Of a stretch of DNA of 54,046 nt, positions 29,000 through 38,276 are shown in pieces (within the stretch, counting starts at the first letter, position 1; every line of letters begins with the position of its first letter). Both the position numbers and the translations under genes were made by a program. This stretch comes from an uncultured Fidelibacterota bacterium (GTDB lineage: Bacteria; Fidelibacterota; Marinisomatia; Marinisomatales; TCS55), in NCBI GenBank assembly GCA_913049685.1, contig CAJWZD010000013.1:1-54046 (forward strand), given 5' to 3'. The notes below the pieces were generated by a model. That model was not told the DNA's origin. It worked only from the letters and a program-made list of their open reading frames with translations, and searched no databases.

Positions 29000-30064
29000 T
29001 TATGATACTTCTGATAGCTTTAACTGCTGATCTGCAAGGTTTAAGTTTTCTATCAGTTCACTAATATCTCCATCCATAACACCATCCAGATTGTATGCTG
29101 TAAAATTTATTCTATGATCAGTTATTCTTCCCTGTGGGAAATTATAAGTTCTTATTTTTGCAGACCTATCGCCTGTTGAAACCATATCTTTTCGTGCAGC
29201 TGCTCTTTCTTTAGCTAGTTGCTCTTGCTCAGCAGCCAACAGTCTTGATCTCAAAACTTTTAATGCAGCTGCCTTATTTTTATGTTGAGAGCTTTCATCC
29301 TGACAAGTAACTACTAAGCCGGATGGTAGGTGAGTTATTCTAATAGCTGACTCAGTTTTGTTAACATGTTGCCCGCCTGCACCGCTCGCTCTGTATGTAT
29401 CAATTTTGAGTTCAGCGTCTACTATTTTCACATCAGCTTCCTCTGCTTCAGGCAGAACTGCAACTGTAGCAGCCGATGTGTGGACTCTTCCACTTGTTTC
29501 TGTTTTTGGAACTCTCTGAACGCGGTGAACACCACTTTCAAATTTCAAGGCTCCATATGCACCATCACCATTAATTGACATGATAAGTTCTTTAAAGCCT
29601 CCTATGCCAATTGGGCTTGACTCCATAACTTGATATTGCCACTTGTTACGCTCTGAGTAGCGAGAATATAATCTATAAAGATCAGCGGCAAATAAAGCAG
29701 CTTCGTCTCCTCCTGTGCCTGCTCTAATTTCTAATATAATATTTTTATCATCATTTGGATCATGGGGAAGGAGGAGAATTTTTAACTCGTCTTCAATTTT
29801 TACAATATTATCCTTTAAACTTTCGATCTCATCCTTTACAATAATTTTCAACTCTTCATCATCCCCTTTTAAAATGGATTCGCCTTCTTCAATTTGTTTA
29901 GTAATTGAAATATAATTTTTTGATTTATCAATAACAGGTGTTAGTCTTCTGTGCTCTCTAGTTACTTCTTTGTATTTATTTTGATTATTTATCAGAGCGG
30001 GATCAATCATTTGTTCTTCAAGCTCTTCAAAATGAAGGATTATATTTTGTAGCTTATCAATCAT
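29000..30064 (-). CDS. prfA: Peptide chain release factor 1
   Basis: 354 residues. It recognises UAA and UAG stops and triggers peptide release. The GGQ motif is at 230-232 in [15 protein letters not shown]; the codon-reading PxT region is [20 protein letters not shown], which points to RF1 and not RF2. [16 protein letters not shown] is the class I signature. The start overlaps the DUF1385 stop by 4 bases. Confidence 0.97.
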   Translation of the reverse strand: MIDKLQNIILHFEELEEQMIDPALINNQNKYKEVTREHRRLTPVIDKSKNYISITKQIEEGESILKGDDEELKIIVKDEIESLKDNIVKIEDELKILLLPHDPNDDKNIILEIRAGTGGDEAALFAADLYRLYSRYSERNKWQYQVMESSPIGIGGFKELIMSINGDGAYGALKFESGVHRVQRVPKTETSGRVHTSAATVAVLPEAEEADVKIVDAELKIDTYRASGAGGQHVNKTESAIRITHLPSGLVVTCQDESSQHKNKAAALKVLRSRLLAAEQEQLAKERAAARKDMVSTGDRSAKIRTYNFPQGRITDHRINFTAYNLDGVMDGDISELIENLNLADQQLKLSEVS

Positions 30065-31023
30065 CCAACTGCTTCAGCAACATATTTCTTTCCTGACATT
30101 TTTTCTAATTTATCTCCGAAAGCTTTTTTTATTGCTAAGATCGCTACTTCTATCATTTCATCGTCGGGTTTTCTCGTTGTGATATTTTGTAGCCAGAGGC
30201 CAGGTTTTCTAAGTGCTCTAAAAAATAAATTATTATTTCTTGAGCTTATTTTAATCAACTCATATGATATGCCAGCCACTAAAGGTATAAGAGGTAAATG
30301 AAAAGCTAAGCGTGAAAATAGATTTATATCGCCAGTAAATTCCATTATAAAAGTATCTATTATTGAAAATACGACAATTGCTGATAATAGCACTATAAAC
30401 ATAAAACTTGTGCCACATCTCGGGTGCTGTGTTGGGAATGACTGAGAATTTAGTACGTTTATCTCTTTACCGGATTCAAAATTATATACAACCCTATGTT
30501 CTGCTCCATGATATTGAAAAAGTCTTTTAACATCACTCATTCTTGAAATAAGAAATAGATAAAGCACAAAGAAGCTTATTCTAAATGCACCCGAGGTAAG
30601 ATTAAATATAAATGCCTCTTTTTCGATGTCCATTATTTTTGTTGTAAGCCACATCGGTGCTACCATGAATAAAGTAATTGCTAAGCTTATTGCTAGAAGT
30701 GAAGAAAAAAAGTCTGCGAATTTATTTTTAGGTTTATCTTTTTCATCAGGGATGGCTATGTCAGCAGACCATTGCAATGTTTCCATTCCCATTTTCATTG
30801 ATTCATATAGTCCTGCCATTCCTCTAAGAATTGGCTTTTTCCAGAACCAAGATTTTTCACCTAAAGATTTAAAGGGCTTTCTATCAATATGAACTTTACC
30901 TTCTGGATCTCTAACTGCGGTAGCATATGCTCCAGGAACTCGCATCATTACACCTTCGATAACGGCTTGTCCACCTACAAGAATTGTAGGCTTCATTATA
31001 AACAATAAAATTGTCTTAAGCAT
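30061..31023 (-). CDS. DUF1385 integral membrane protein
   Basis: DUF1385/YqhQ-like. It starts with [12 protein letters not shown], then several membrane helices (about residues 85-115, 145-165, 205-235), and carries [13 protein letters not shown] and [10 protein letters not shown], with His and Cys that have suggested metal binding in this family. The function is not established. The frame is open from 31065, but that start overlaps rpmE; ATG 31023 sits 8 bases after the rpmE stop and is preferred (30996 is also possible). The order rpmE-DUF1385-prfA-prmC is common in bacteria. Confidence 0.9.
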   Translation of the reverse strand: MLKTILLFIMKPTILVGGQAVIEGVMMRVPGAYATAVRDPEGKVHIDRKPFKSLGEKSWFWKKPILRGMAGLYESMKMGMETLQWSADIAIPDEKDKPKNKFADFFSSLLAISLAITLFMVAPMWLTTKIMDIEKEAFIFNLTSGAFRISFFVLYLFLISRMSDVKRLFQYHGAEHRVVYNFESGKEINVLNSQSFPTQHPRCGTSFMFIVLLSAIVVFSIIDTFIMEFTGDINLFSRLAFHLPLIPLVAGISYELIKISSRNNNLFFRALRKPGLWLQNITTRKPDDEMIEVAILAIKKAFGDKLEKMSGKKYVAEAVG

Positions 31024-31030
31024 TTTAGCT

Positions 31031-31231
31031 TTAAGCTCTATTATACTTCTTTTTAAACTTTTCAATTCGACCAGCAGTGTCTACAAGTTTTTGTTTGCCA
31101 GTGTAGAATGGATGACATTCAGAACAAATATCAATAGATTGATCACCCATGGTGCTATACACTTTAAATGAGTACCCACAGGAGCATGTGACTGTTCCTA
31201 GTTTGTAATCTGGATGTATATTTAGTTTCAT
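31031..31231 (-). CDS. rpmE: 50S ribosomal protein bL31 (zinc-binding form)
   Basis: 66 residues. The zinc ribbon uses Cys16, Cys18 (TVTCSCGYS) and Cys37, Cys40 ([10 protein letters not shown]), so this is the zinc-containing C+ form. It ends in a basic tail with [17 protein letters not shown]. It lies 18 bases downstream of the aminotransferase gene, in the same long operon as rho, a common rho-rpmE association. Confidence 0.97.
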   Translation of the reverse strand: MKLNIHPDYKLGTVTCSCGYSFKVYSTMGDQSIDICSECHPFYTGKQKLVDTAGRIEKFKKKYNRA

Positions 31232-31249
31232 TTTATTTTCCTCAAATTA

Positions 31250-32446
31250 TCATTTTATTTCAAATATTATTTTTTCAATTCTGTCTATACCATTTTTTAT
31301 AGTTTTTTTATCAACAGCATAAGAGAACCTTACATAACCTGGAGCACCAAACCCATCTCCAGGAATCGTAGCAACATAAGCTTCATTTAAAAATATTTCA
31401 CATAGATCAAATGAATCATTAATTGTTTTATTTTTATATGTTTTTCCTATGTAAAAATTAAAATTTGGAAATGCATAAAAGGCGCCACCTGGTATACGGC
31501 AATCGACTTCAGGGAGATTATTTAATAACTGGATCATGTAGTCTCTGCGCTCCTTGAACACTTCTATCATCTTGTCAACGGTGCTTTGATCTCCAACAAG
31601 TGCCTCTATGGATGCTGCTTGTCCAATTGAGTTTGCACATGAAGTAGCTTGGCCTTGAATTTTTGACATTGCTTTGATTATATCAATATTTCCAAATGCA
31701 TAGCCTATTCTCCACCCCGTCATAGCATAAGTTTTCGACATGCTCATGCAAGTTATTATTTCTGTTTTTAAATTATTGTTGTTCGCAATTTTTTGACTAA
31801 TAGTAATCTGTTCATCAAAAACAAGTCTTTCGTAACACTCATCAGATATTACTATCCAATTTTTTTCTTCTGAAATTTTTAATACCTCAAGAATTTTTTC
31901 TTCACTCCAAACAGCACCTGTTGGATTTGAGGGGGAATTGATGATTATTCCTTTTACGTTTTCATTGTCAATTTTTTGAATATCCTCAAGATTTGGTTCA
32001 AAATTATTTTTTGATTCAGTGTTAATTAAAATTGGCTTAGCACCTGAGAGCGTAACAAACTCAGGGAAAGATACCCAATATGGTGAAAAAATAATAACCT
32101 CATCACCCTCTTGAAATAATGCCTGGCAGGCTAGATAAAGGCTTTGTTTTTCACCATTTGACACAAGAACCTGTTCAGGTAAAATATCAATTTTATTTTC
32201 ACGCTTAACTTTTTGACAAACCGCATCTCTTAATTCAATCATCCCTGAACCAGCAGTATATTTCGTTAGACCGTTATCCATAGCAGATTTAGCTGCACTA
32301 ATTATATTATCAGGAGTATTGAAGTCAGGCTGACCTGCGCTAAAGCTAATTACATCATGCCCAGCATACTTTAGTTCTGCAGCTCTGGAAGTCATCTCAA
32401 GAGTGAATGATGGCTTTATTTTGTTTACTCTATCTGCAAGTTTCAT
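31250..32446 (-). CDS. Class I/II pyridoxal-phosphate aminotransferase (aspartate aminotransferase-like)
   Basis: 398 residues. The PLP-Schiff base lysine is Lys238 in SMSKTYAMTGWRIGY; PSNPTG (172-177) and SDECYERLVF are the cofactor-binding motifs. The N-terminus FSAGQPDFNTP and length fit the I-gamma aspartate aminotransferase subgroup, which transfers amino groups between aspartate/glutamate and 2-oxoacids. Its start lies 2 bases after the stop of the Cas6b-like gene. Confidence 0.94.
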   Translation of the reverse strand: MKLADRVNKIKPSFTLEMTSRAAELKYAGHDVISFSAGQPDFNTPDNIISAAKSAMDNGLTKYTAGSGMIELRDAVCQKVKRENKIDILPEQVLVSNGEKQSLYLACQALFQEGDEVIIFSPYWVSFPEFVTLSGAKPILINTESKNNFEPNLEDIQKIDNENVKGIIINSPSNPTGAVWSEEKILEVLKISEEKNWIVISDECYERLVFDEQITISQKIANNNNLKTEIITCMSMSKTYAMTGWRIGYAFGNIDIIKAMSKIQGQATSCANSIGQAASIEALVGDQSTVDKMIEVFKERRDYMIQLLNNLPEVDCRIPGGAFYAFPNFNFYIGKTYKNKTINDSFDLCEIFLNEAYVATIPGDGFGAPGYVRFSYAVDKKTIKNGIDRIEKIIFEIK

Positions 32447-32448
32447 TA

Positions 32449-33429
32449 TTAAATCGAGTGTTGTTTTTTATGATATTCATAGGAATTGTAATTAACAGGT
32501 TCGTCGCTAGACTGTTTTGTTATTTTTTCTTTTTTTAGTTGGGAATTTTTTGCTTTACCAAAAGATTTTTTTTTCTTTTTTGATTGATGAGCTTTTTTCT
32601 TTTTATTTTTTCTTATGCCAGGCTTTTGGATAGCTGAAACATCAACTTCAAATAGTGTAGATGAAAAATTTCCAGTTTCTGTAGAAAAATGCGAATTTTC
32701 AGACTCTGATTTTAGCAATCTAAATTCTTTATTATCAAATTGTAGGATATCATTTGATTGGCTACCAGAAATAGTTCCATACCCTCTCGTTATTCCATTT
32801 CCAATTCCAATGTAACTTGGTAAAACAATATTTGAATAAAACTCTCCATCAAATGCCCCCCATCCGTTTTGATCTAATTTTATTGGATTGATATCAGTAA
32901 CATTTATTTTCGAGTAAATGTATTTTGCTAATTCAAATCCCATTTCTCGTGCAATAAAAACTATATTTTTGGCGATAAGATCATTTAAATATTGCAATTT
33001 TTCTTCATCTTCTTTTGTATTATATTTTTTTGAAGTATTGATATTCAATGCCACCCAATTAGATAAAAATCTATATCTATGTAGTGATGAAGAAAAGAAA
33101 AATGCCTCACTACTTTCTTCAACACTTTTTTCTAAAACTTCAAATGTTATATCTCCAAAATTTAAATCATTAATTTTTTCATGAATCGCAAGAATTGGAT
33201 CAACGCCTTGATGAAGTCCTACTAATAAGATTTCCTCATCAACTATTTTAACCTGAATCCTTGGGTAGAGGAATTTTTTTCGATAAGATCCATTAAGCAT
33301 GGGAACAATTCCGTCATTAGGAAAATTTCTCATTAAAACGCCTTTTACTTGGTAAGGTGTTTTTTTAACAGGTCTATCTGTTTTTAATTTTACAGTAACT
33401 GATTTGATTTTTGGTGTAGTAAGGGTCAT
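32449..33429 (-). CDS. Orphan Cas6b-like RAMP protein with Lys-rich tail
   Basis: 326 residues. Residues 22-110 resemble a Cas6b N-domain: KKTPYQVKGVLMRNF then FLYPRIQVKIVDEEILLVG. Residues 118-220 resemble the Cas6b C-domain: HRYRFLSNWVALNI, AKNIVFIAREMGFEL, GAFDGEFYSNIVLPSYIGIG, and the glycine-rich loop IGIGNGITRGYGTI (207-220), typical of the RAMP/ferredoxin fold. The His-containing LLHNH-like segment that Cas6b uses is here GIVPMLNGSYRK, with no histidine, so endonuclease activity is doubtful. A low-complexity basic tail (RKNKKKK, SKKKKKS; 272-305) suggests nucleic-acid binding. No CRISPR array or other cas gene is nearby. It lies 12 bases after rho and 2 bases before the aminotransferase gene, so it is cotranscribed with rho. 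The family call is by pattern recognition; a structural or profile match would settle it. Confidence 0.68.
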   Translation of the reverse strand: MTLTTPKIKSVTVKLKTDRPVKKTPYQVKGVLMRNFPNDGIVPMLNGSYRKKFLYPRIQVKIVDEEILLVGLHQGVDPILAIHEKINDLNFGDITFEVLEKSVEESSEAFFFSSSLHRYRFLSNWVALNINTSKKYNTKEDEEKLQYLNDLIAKNIVFIAREMGFELAKYIYSKINVTDINPIKLDQNGWGAFDGEFYSNIVLPSYIGIGNGITRGYGTISGSQSNDILQFDNKEFRLLKSESENSHFSTETGNFSSTLFEVDVSAIQKPGIRKNKKKKAHQSKKKKKSFGKAKNSQLKKEKITKQSSDEPVNYNSYEYHKKQHSI

Positions 33430-33441
33430 GAAAAGTTGAAA

Positions 33442-34689
33442 TTATTGGCTCATTGTTTCCATAAATTCATCATTATTCTTTGTTCTTCTCATTCTGTCTT
33501 GAATGAATTCCATAGCTTCTATTACGTTCATATCGTTTAAAAGTTTTCTTAATATCCACATTCGGGCCAATATCTTCTTATCAAGCAGAAGCTCTTCTTT
33601 TCTAGTTCCAGATTTTATTAGATCAAAAGAGGGATAAATCCTCCTATCGCTTAACTTTCTATCAAGCACGAGCTCCATATTTCCAGTACCTTTGAATTCT
33701 TCAAAAATCACCTCATCCATTCTACTACCTGTATCAATAAGCGCAGTAGCAAGGATAGTCAAACTACCACTTTCTTCAGTGTTTCTCGCTGCACCAAAAA
33801 ACTGTTTAGGTTTTCTCATTGCATTTGAATCGACACCTCCAGACAAGATTTTTCCACTATGAGGAATTACAGCATTATGTGCTCTGCCAAGCCTAGTTAT
33901 ACTGTCCAGCAGAATTACCACATCTTCTCCAAACTCAACCATACGTCTAGCTTTTTGAATTACCATATCTGCTACTGCAACATGTCGCTGTGGAGCTTCA
34001 TCAAATGTAGAACTAACAACTTCAGCTTCAACATTTCTTTTCATATCGGTAACTTCTTCTGGTCTTTCATCGATCAAAAGAATTATCATTTTAACTTCAG
34101 GGTGGTTTTGTGATATTGCATTAGCAACTTTTTGCATCAATACTGTTTTTCCTGTTTTAGGTTGCGCAACTAATAGACCGCGCTGTCCCTTTCCTACTGG
34201 AGAAATCATATCCATCACTCTGGTGGATAAATCTTTTGGGTTTACCTCGAGGTTTAATTTATGATCAGGGTAAAGTGGTGTTAGGTTATCAAAAAGTATT
34301 GCCTTTTTTAGTTCTGCTGGGTCTTTTCCATTTATTTCTTCAACCTTAAGAAGTGCATAAAATCTCTCTTTTGACTTAGGTGGTCTTATTTGGCCTGACA
34401 CCTCATGACCCGTTCGCAATCCAAAGCGTTTTATTTGTGAAGGGCTTACATAAATATCATCTGGTCCTGGCAGATAATTAAAATTTGGACTTCTCAAAAA
34501 ACCGTAACCTTCGTTAAGAACTTCTAAAACACCAGTTGCTGTTACTCCGCCATCTTTTTCAATTTGAGCCTCTATAATTTTAACAACAAGCTCTTGCCTA
34601 TTCATTCCTGAAAAGCTTTCAATTTCGAGCTTCGAAGCGAGCTCTGCGAGCTCTTTAATTCTTAATTTTTGTAATTCACTAACATTCAT
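33442..34689 (-). CDS. rho: Transcription termination factor Rho
   Basis: 415 residues, normal length. The N-terminal Rho-N helices ([18 protein letters not shown]) are followed by the RNA-binding cold-shock domain ([20 protein letters not shown]) and the RecA-like ATPase: Walker A QPKTGKT (176-182), [31 protein letters not shown], and the secondary RNA site. It translocates along nascent RNA and ends transcription. It is the first gene of a long cistron continuing to rpmE and beyond. Confidence 0.98.
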   Translation of the reverse strand: MNVSELQKLRIKELAELASKLEIESFSGMNRQELVVKIIEAQIEKDGGVTATGVLEVLNEGYGFLRSPNFNYLPGPDDIYVSPSQIKRFGLRTGHEVSGQIRPPKSKERFYALLKVEEINGKDPAELKKAILFDNLTPLYPDHKLNLEVNPKDLSTRVMDMISPVGKGQRGLLVAQPKTGKTVLMQKVANAISQNHPEVKMIILLIDERPEEVTDMKRNVEAEVVSSTFDEAPQRHVAVADMVIQKARRMVEFGEDVVILLDSITRLGRAHNAVIPHSGKILSGGVDSNAMRKPKQFFGAARNTEESGSLTILATALIDTGSRMDEVIFEEFKGTGNMELVLDRKLSDRRIYPSFDLIKSGTRKEELLLDKKILARMWILRKLLNDMNVIEAMEFIQDRMRRTKNNDEFMETMSQ

Positions 34690-34809
34690 AAAAAATAACC
34701 TTAATTAAATAATTGAACTAACTTTGAAAATTTTTAGAGGAGTACGCCCGGTTTAGTTCGGGTCTTTATAAACACGTATATCAATAATTAATGGTGATAT
34801 TACACAATT

Positions 34810-36051
34810 TTACATAAAAATGCCAAATTTATCAAAAACTGCTTTGGCAATATAATGACTACCCATAATTATACCAGGCTGATTTGTTGAATTAATTCTA
34901 TCTATGAGAATATTAAAGGCGTCATTTGGATCATTTTTTATTTCTATGTTGTAATTTAATCCATACTTAGCTAAAGCCTGAGCCAGTTCTTTTGCTTCCA
35001 TTAATTCCATTTTAGGTGATCCAGTTATAATTAATTTTTCATATTTATTTTTAAGCGCACTAGAAATTAACTCAACCTCTTTATTCCCTTTTAGACATAA
35101 AACAACATATGGCACCTTACCATATACTGATTTAATTGTTTTAATCATTACAGATATTCCGGCTGAATTATGTGCAACATCATAATATAATGGGAGATTA
35201 TTTGATATTTTTTGCAATCGACCATTCCATACTGTCTTGTTCAGACCTTCCTGTATGGTTGAAAAATTAATTTTAGGGATAATTGATTTTATAACTCTAA
35301 TCGCAGTTACAGAGTTATATGCTTGATGATGACCAAGCAATGGTGTTAAGTAATGACCTGATTTTATTTTAAACCGGGTACCCTTTAAAGATAAAGAAAT
35401 TTCTTTTATCTCTTCAATATCAACGACTGGTGCCTTCTTTTGTTTTGCTATTTTATGAAGATGCGCTTTAACTCTTTTATCCTGCAAGCCTAAGATAAGA
35501 GGGATGTTTTTTTTAATTATTCCGGCTTTTTCATTAGCAATTGACAACAGGTTGTCCCCTAAAATATCTCGATGGTCTAGAGAAATGGGGGTTATTGCTG
35601 TGACCTTAGGTATAACAACATTGGTGGAATCTAATCTTCCCCCTAATCCAACCTCAATAACAGCAAAATCTACTTTTTTATTAGCGAAATGCTTAAGCGC
35701 CATAACTGTTGTTGTTTCAAAAAAAGTTGAAGAAATCCGATCAATATCTTGTTTGTATGCATCAATAAACGATCTTATCTCATTATTAGAAATACATTCA
35801 CCATTTACAGATATTCTTTCATTAAACCTTATTAAGTGAGGAGATGTATAAAGCCCAACCTTATAACCAGCTGACTCTAAAATAGAAGCGACCATTGAAG
35901 ATGTAGATCCCTTGCCGTTTGTTCCTGCAATATGAACTACATTTAAATTTTTATGTGGGTTGTTGCATTGATCCAATAGGTCAAGAGTATGATCCAAGCC
36001 GGTTTTTATTCCAAGCCTTCTTAAGTTATATAAATATGATAATTTTTTTAT
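34810..36051 (-). CDS. folC: Folylpolyglutamate synthase / dihydrofolate synthase, probable ATA start
   Basis: FolC, adding glutamate to folates. The P-loop is HIAGTNGKGSTSSMVASIL; EVGLGGRLDSTNV and SLDHRDILGDNLLSIANEKAGI are Mur-ligase-like motifs. The first common start in frame is a TTG at 35997, yet the reading frame upstream still matches the family: LSYLYNLRRLGIKTGLD. The segment has no ATG, GTG or TTG, and a stop lies at 36057-36055. An ATA at 36051 is 8 bases after AGAGG, so translation may begin there, giving 413 residues. A homopolymer sequencing error is the alternative. The protein lacks any obvious truncation otherwise. Confidence 0.9.
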   Translation of the reverse strand: MKKLSYLYNLRRLGIKTGLDHTLDLLDQCNNPHKNLNVVHIAGTNGKGSTSSMVASILESAGYKVGLYTSPHLIRFNERISVNGECISNNEIRSFIDAYKQDIDRISSTFFETTTVMALKHFANKKVDFAVIEVGLGGRLDSTNVVIPKVTAITPISLDHRDILGDNLLSIANEKAGIIKKNIPLILGLQDKRVKAHLHKIAKQKKAPVVDIEEIKEISLSLKGTRFKIKSGHYLTPLLGHHQAYNSVTAIRVIKSIIPKINFSTIQEGLNKTVWNGRLQKISNNLPLYYDVAHNSAGISVMIKTIKSVYGKVPYVVLCLKGNKEVELISSALKNKYEKLIITGSPKMELMEAKELAQALAKYGLNYNIEIKNDPNDAFNILIDRINSTNQPGIIMGSHYIAKAVFDKFGIFM

Positions 36052-36091
36052 TTTTTATTCCTCTGATTAAAGACTCAAAGGTATTTACGAA

Positions 36092-37588
36092 CTAGTTTTC
36101 AGCTAAATACTGTTCTCTCGAATATCTGAATTTCACAATTGCTTTGTATATACAGCTTGCGATTGATTGACGGTATTTGGCATTTCTAAGGTTTTTTTCT
36201 TCATTTCTATTGGTTAAATATCCAGCTTCAACCAAAATATTTGGCATGCTTGCACCAATTAAAACATGAAACCCTGCCTGCTTTACACCTCTGTTCTTTG
36301 ATTTAATTTTTTTAGCCATTTCTTCCTGAATCATAGCTGCAAGCTCCTCACTCTCTCTCATAAATATGCTTTGAGCCATAGTTGCCATAATTAGATTCTC
36401 ACCAGATAAATCTTTATATCTGTTATCAGTTCTGTCTTCATATTTAATTACTTCATTTTCGCGAGAGGCAACCTCGATCGCGTCTTCTGTTTTTCCAGGT
36501 CTAAGCAAATAAGTTTCAAATCCATAAACTGCTTTATTAGGGCTCCCGTTTAAATGTATGCTTAAAAAAACTTTTCCATTTGATTCATTTGCTATTTTTG
36601 TTCTTTTCCAAAGCGGGATAAAGACATCTTCTTCACGGGTATAAACTACTTTTAGCTTGGTATTTTTCTCTAAAAGAAGACCAACGCGCTTTGTTATATC
36701 AAGAGCGATGTCTTTTTCTTTTGTTCCTCGTTGTCCCATTGTACCTGGATCCTTACCTCCGTGACCAGCATCTAGAACGATAGTGTCAAGTTTCCATCTA
36801 TCCTTTACTTCCTTGATTCTCGCAATACTGTTATCCATGGGCGTTCTCAGTGAAACAACAATCTCACTAGGATCTTTTCCTTGATAAAGCTCATGGCTTT
36901 CAACTTTAGTCTTTATCTGAAATGCAATCTGGGCAGTGCTTCCAAGCTGATCGGCAGTGATTTTTCTAACAACGCCACGTGCATCACTCCTTCTCAGCTC
37001 AGTTGTATCAACAAGGGCATCAGCTATAGTAATATAAAACCATCCGTTTTCATGAAAAAAAGAGCTAATATTTCCCTCTGGAAAACTAGAACGGGTTTTT
37101 ACACGTAGCACGGTTCCGTTTGCTTTTTCATTAATTTCTATTCCAGTGATGTTGAACTCTTTTATATCGATATCTAAAACCATTCGCCTAGAATCATAAT
37201 CTATTCCAGGCATTGTTGTTTCTTTGATCAAATTAAAAAGAGCTTCCGCCTGTACATAAATATCTTCGTTATCCCATATAGTAAAATTTGGAATTTGATA
37301 AACACGTTCATCAACCAGTATGAAGCTACTGTTTCCTGAAATTTTTAACCTATTATTTCCAAGATAAACTACAATTTTTAGTCTATCAGAATTTATATAT
37401 GGGTTCCTTTTTGATAGAATCCTTGAAACATCTTTTACAGATACATAAACCCCTCTCAAATTATCGAGAGTTTTAATTTCATCTGTTGAATTATTAACTC
37501 TATTTATGACTCGCACTGTAGATGATTCTAGATCTCCAGCGAGTACTAAATTTAAAAGTATAATTAAAAAAGATAATGTTTTAAACAA
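36092..37588 (-). CDS. N-acetylmuramoyl-L-alanine amidase (AMIN-type N-domain, amidase_3)
   Basis: 498 residues with a signal peptide (MFKTLSFLIILLNLVLAG). The N-terminal half contains beta-rich copper-amine-oxidase-like/AMIN segments (NLRGVYVSVKDVSRIL, IAFQIKTKVESHELYQG). The C-terminal catalytic amidase_3 domain has TIVLDAGHGGKDPG (zinc His), VFLSIHLNGSPN, and AGYLTNRNEEKNL. It cleaves the amide between N-acetylmuramic acid and L-alanine in septal peptidoglycan. It lies 40 bases upstream of folC. Confidence 0.94.
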   Translation of the reverse strand: MFKTLSFLIILLNLVLAGDLESSTVRVINRVNNSTDEIKTLDNLRGVYVSVKDVSRILSKRNPYINSDRLKIVVYLGNNRLKISGNSSFILVDERVYQIPNFTIWDNEDIYVQAEALFNLIKETTMPGIDYDSRRMVLDIDIKEFNITGIEINEKANGTVLRVKTRSSFPEGNISSFFHENGWFYITIADALVDTTELRRSDARGVVRKITADQLGSTAQIAFQIKTKVESHELYQGKDPSEIVVSLRTPMDNSIARIKEVKDRWKLDTIVLDAGHGGKDPGTMGQRGTKEKDIALDITKRVGLLLEKNTKLKVVYTREEDVFIPLWKRTKIANESNGKVFLSIHLNGSPNKAVYGFETYLLRPGKTEDAIEVASRENEVIKYEDRTDNRYKDLSGENLIMATMAQSIFMRESEELAAMIQEEMAKKIKSKNRGVKQAGFHVLIGASMPNILVEAGYLTNRNEEKNLRNAKYRQSIASCIYKAIVKFRYSREQYLAEN

Positions 37589-37668
37589 TGACGAATAGCT
37601 CTTATAAATATTTTTGAGATTGATTATTAGATACTGAAAGTACCTAAAAATAAAGATAAACTAAATAT

Positions 37669-37700
37669 AAAACGCCCCATGCAATAAGACGGAGCGTTTT
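37669..37700 (-). terminator. Terminator after second mini membrane protein gene
   Basis: AAAACGC (37669-37675) pairs with GCGTTTT (37694-37700), with further C/G contacts inside. The minus-strand reading ends in GCGTTTTATATTT. It lies 16 bases downstream of the stop of the 71-residue gene. Confidence 0.7.
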
Positions 37701-37716
37701 ATATTTTTTGGTAAAA

Positions 37717-37932
37717 CTAGTTTTTGTTATACCAAAACACAATGATCATTAATGCAAGTAGCCCAGCAAATCCAGCGTCACCAAATTTACTCATTAGCTC
37801 ACCGATAGCAGCAACTACGCCAAAATAATCATCAAATAGAATACCGACGACAATGCCAAGCATAACTAGGCCCCTTAAAAGAGCTGATACGTCTTCGACA
37901 AATGCGGTTACGGTTTCAAAGGCCTTTTTCAT
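37717..37932 (-). CDS. Small two-helix membrane protein, paralogue B
   Basis: 71 residues. Two hydrophobic segments (LLRGLVMLGIVVGILF at about 18-33, and GFAGLLALMIIVFW at about 54-67) are separated by an amphipathic stretch (GVVAAIGELMSKFGDAG). It aligns end to end with the next gene upstream: both share a helix with VxxLVxxLxV pattern and GF(A/S)GLLAL. The Shine-Dalgarno TTAGGAGA lies about 8 bases before the ATG. A hairpin just upstream (37961-37988) and a terminator downstream set it off as an isolated small-protein cassette. No family was recognised. Small size, strong ribosome site and dual helices suggest an abundant membrane peptide. Confidence 0.78.
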   Translation of the reverse strand: MKKAFETVTAFVEDVSALLRGLVMLGIVVGILFDDYFGVVAAIGELMSKFGDAGFAGLLALMIIVFWYNKN

Positions 37933-37960
37933 TTCTTGTCTCCTAATTTTTTTAAAGCAG

Positions 37961-37988
37961 AAAGGGGTTCTATTTAAAGAACCCCTTT
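37961..37988 (-). terminator. Inter-gene hairpin between the two mini membrane protein genes
   Basis: AAAGGGGTTCT (37961-37971) pairs perfectly with AGAACCCCTTT (37978-37988) around a 6-base loop. It lies 12 bases after the stop of the 69-residue gene and 28 bases before the ATG of the 71-residue gene. It may act as a partial terminator for the first and as a 5' stabiliser for the second. Confidence 0.75.
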
Positions 37989-38000
37989 AATTTCTACTGG

Positions 38001-38210
38001 TTAAGAGGCGAAAGAAACAAAGATTAGTAAAGCCAACAGACCCGAGAATCCTCCATCTAAAAAGGACTCAACTAAGTCTACAATTCCTCCAATAGGGTCA
38101 AACCCAGTTGAATAAATGATGTTTACAAAAACAAACATCACAATAAGTGCTTTAACTAAGCCAACTACTGAAGTGGCTATCCCTGATACGGTTGAAGTAA
38201 AATCAGCCAT
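38001..38210 (-). CDS. Small two-helix membrane protein, paralogue A
   Basis: 69 residues with helices around VVGLVKALIVMFVFVNIIY and GFSGLLALLIFVSF; between them is FDPIGGIVDLVESFLDGG. It is a clear paralogue of the 71-residue gene that follows. The start is fixed by an excellent Shine-Dalgarno (AAGGAGGAATCATATG). A 14-bp perfect hairpin lies 35 bases upstream, leaving no room for a promoter between hairpin and ATG, so the transcript must run through it. No known family; not a recognised toxin, holin or light-harvesting peptide by eye. Confidence 0.8.
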   Translation of the reverse strand: MADFTSTVSGIATSVVGLVKALIVMFVFVNIIYSTGFDPIGGIVDLVESFLDGGFSGLLALLIFVSFAS

Positions 38211-38244
38211 ATGATTCCTCCTTGGTTAGGTTTAATTGACGATA

Positions 38245-38276
38245 AAAAAGGGGGCAGGTATCCCTGCCCCCTTTTT
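38245..38276. terminator. Perfect 14-bp hairpin with T/A runs upstream of mini membrane protein A
   Basis: AAAAAGGGGGCAGG (38245-38258) pairs without mismatch with CCTGCCCCCTTTTT (38263-38276) around the loop TATC. Both strands read as a terminator. On the minus strand it lies in the leader of the 69-residue gene, so it could be an attenuator or an mRNA-stabilising stem. The rest of the 265-base gap to eno holds no convincing gene. Confidence 0.8.

Noticed and set aside
32449-33429. CRISPR array near the Cas6b-like gene
   Set aside because: No direct repeats of CRISPR length and spacing were seen anywhere in the window.
34747-34762. CCCG-N8-CGGG hairpin upstream of rho
   Set aside because: The stem is only 4 bp and no T-run follows on the minus strand; it could be part of a rho leader but is too weak to call.
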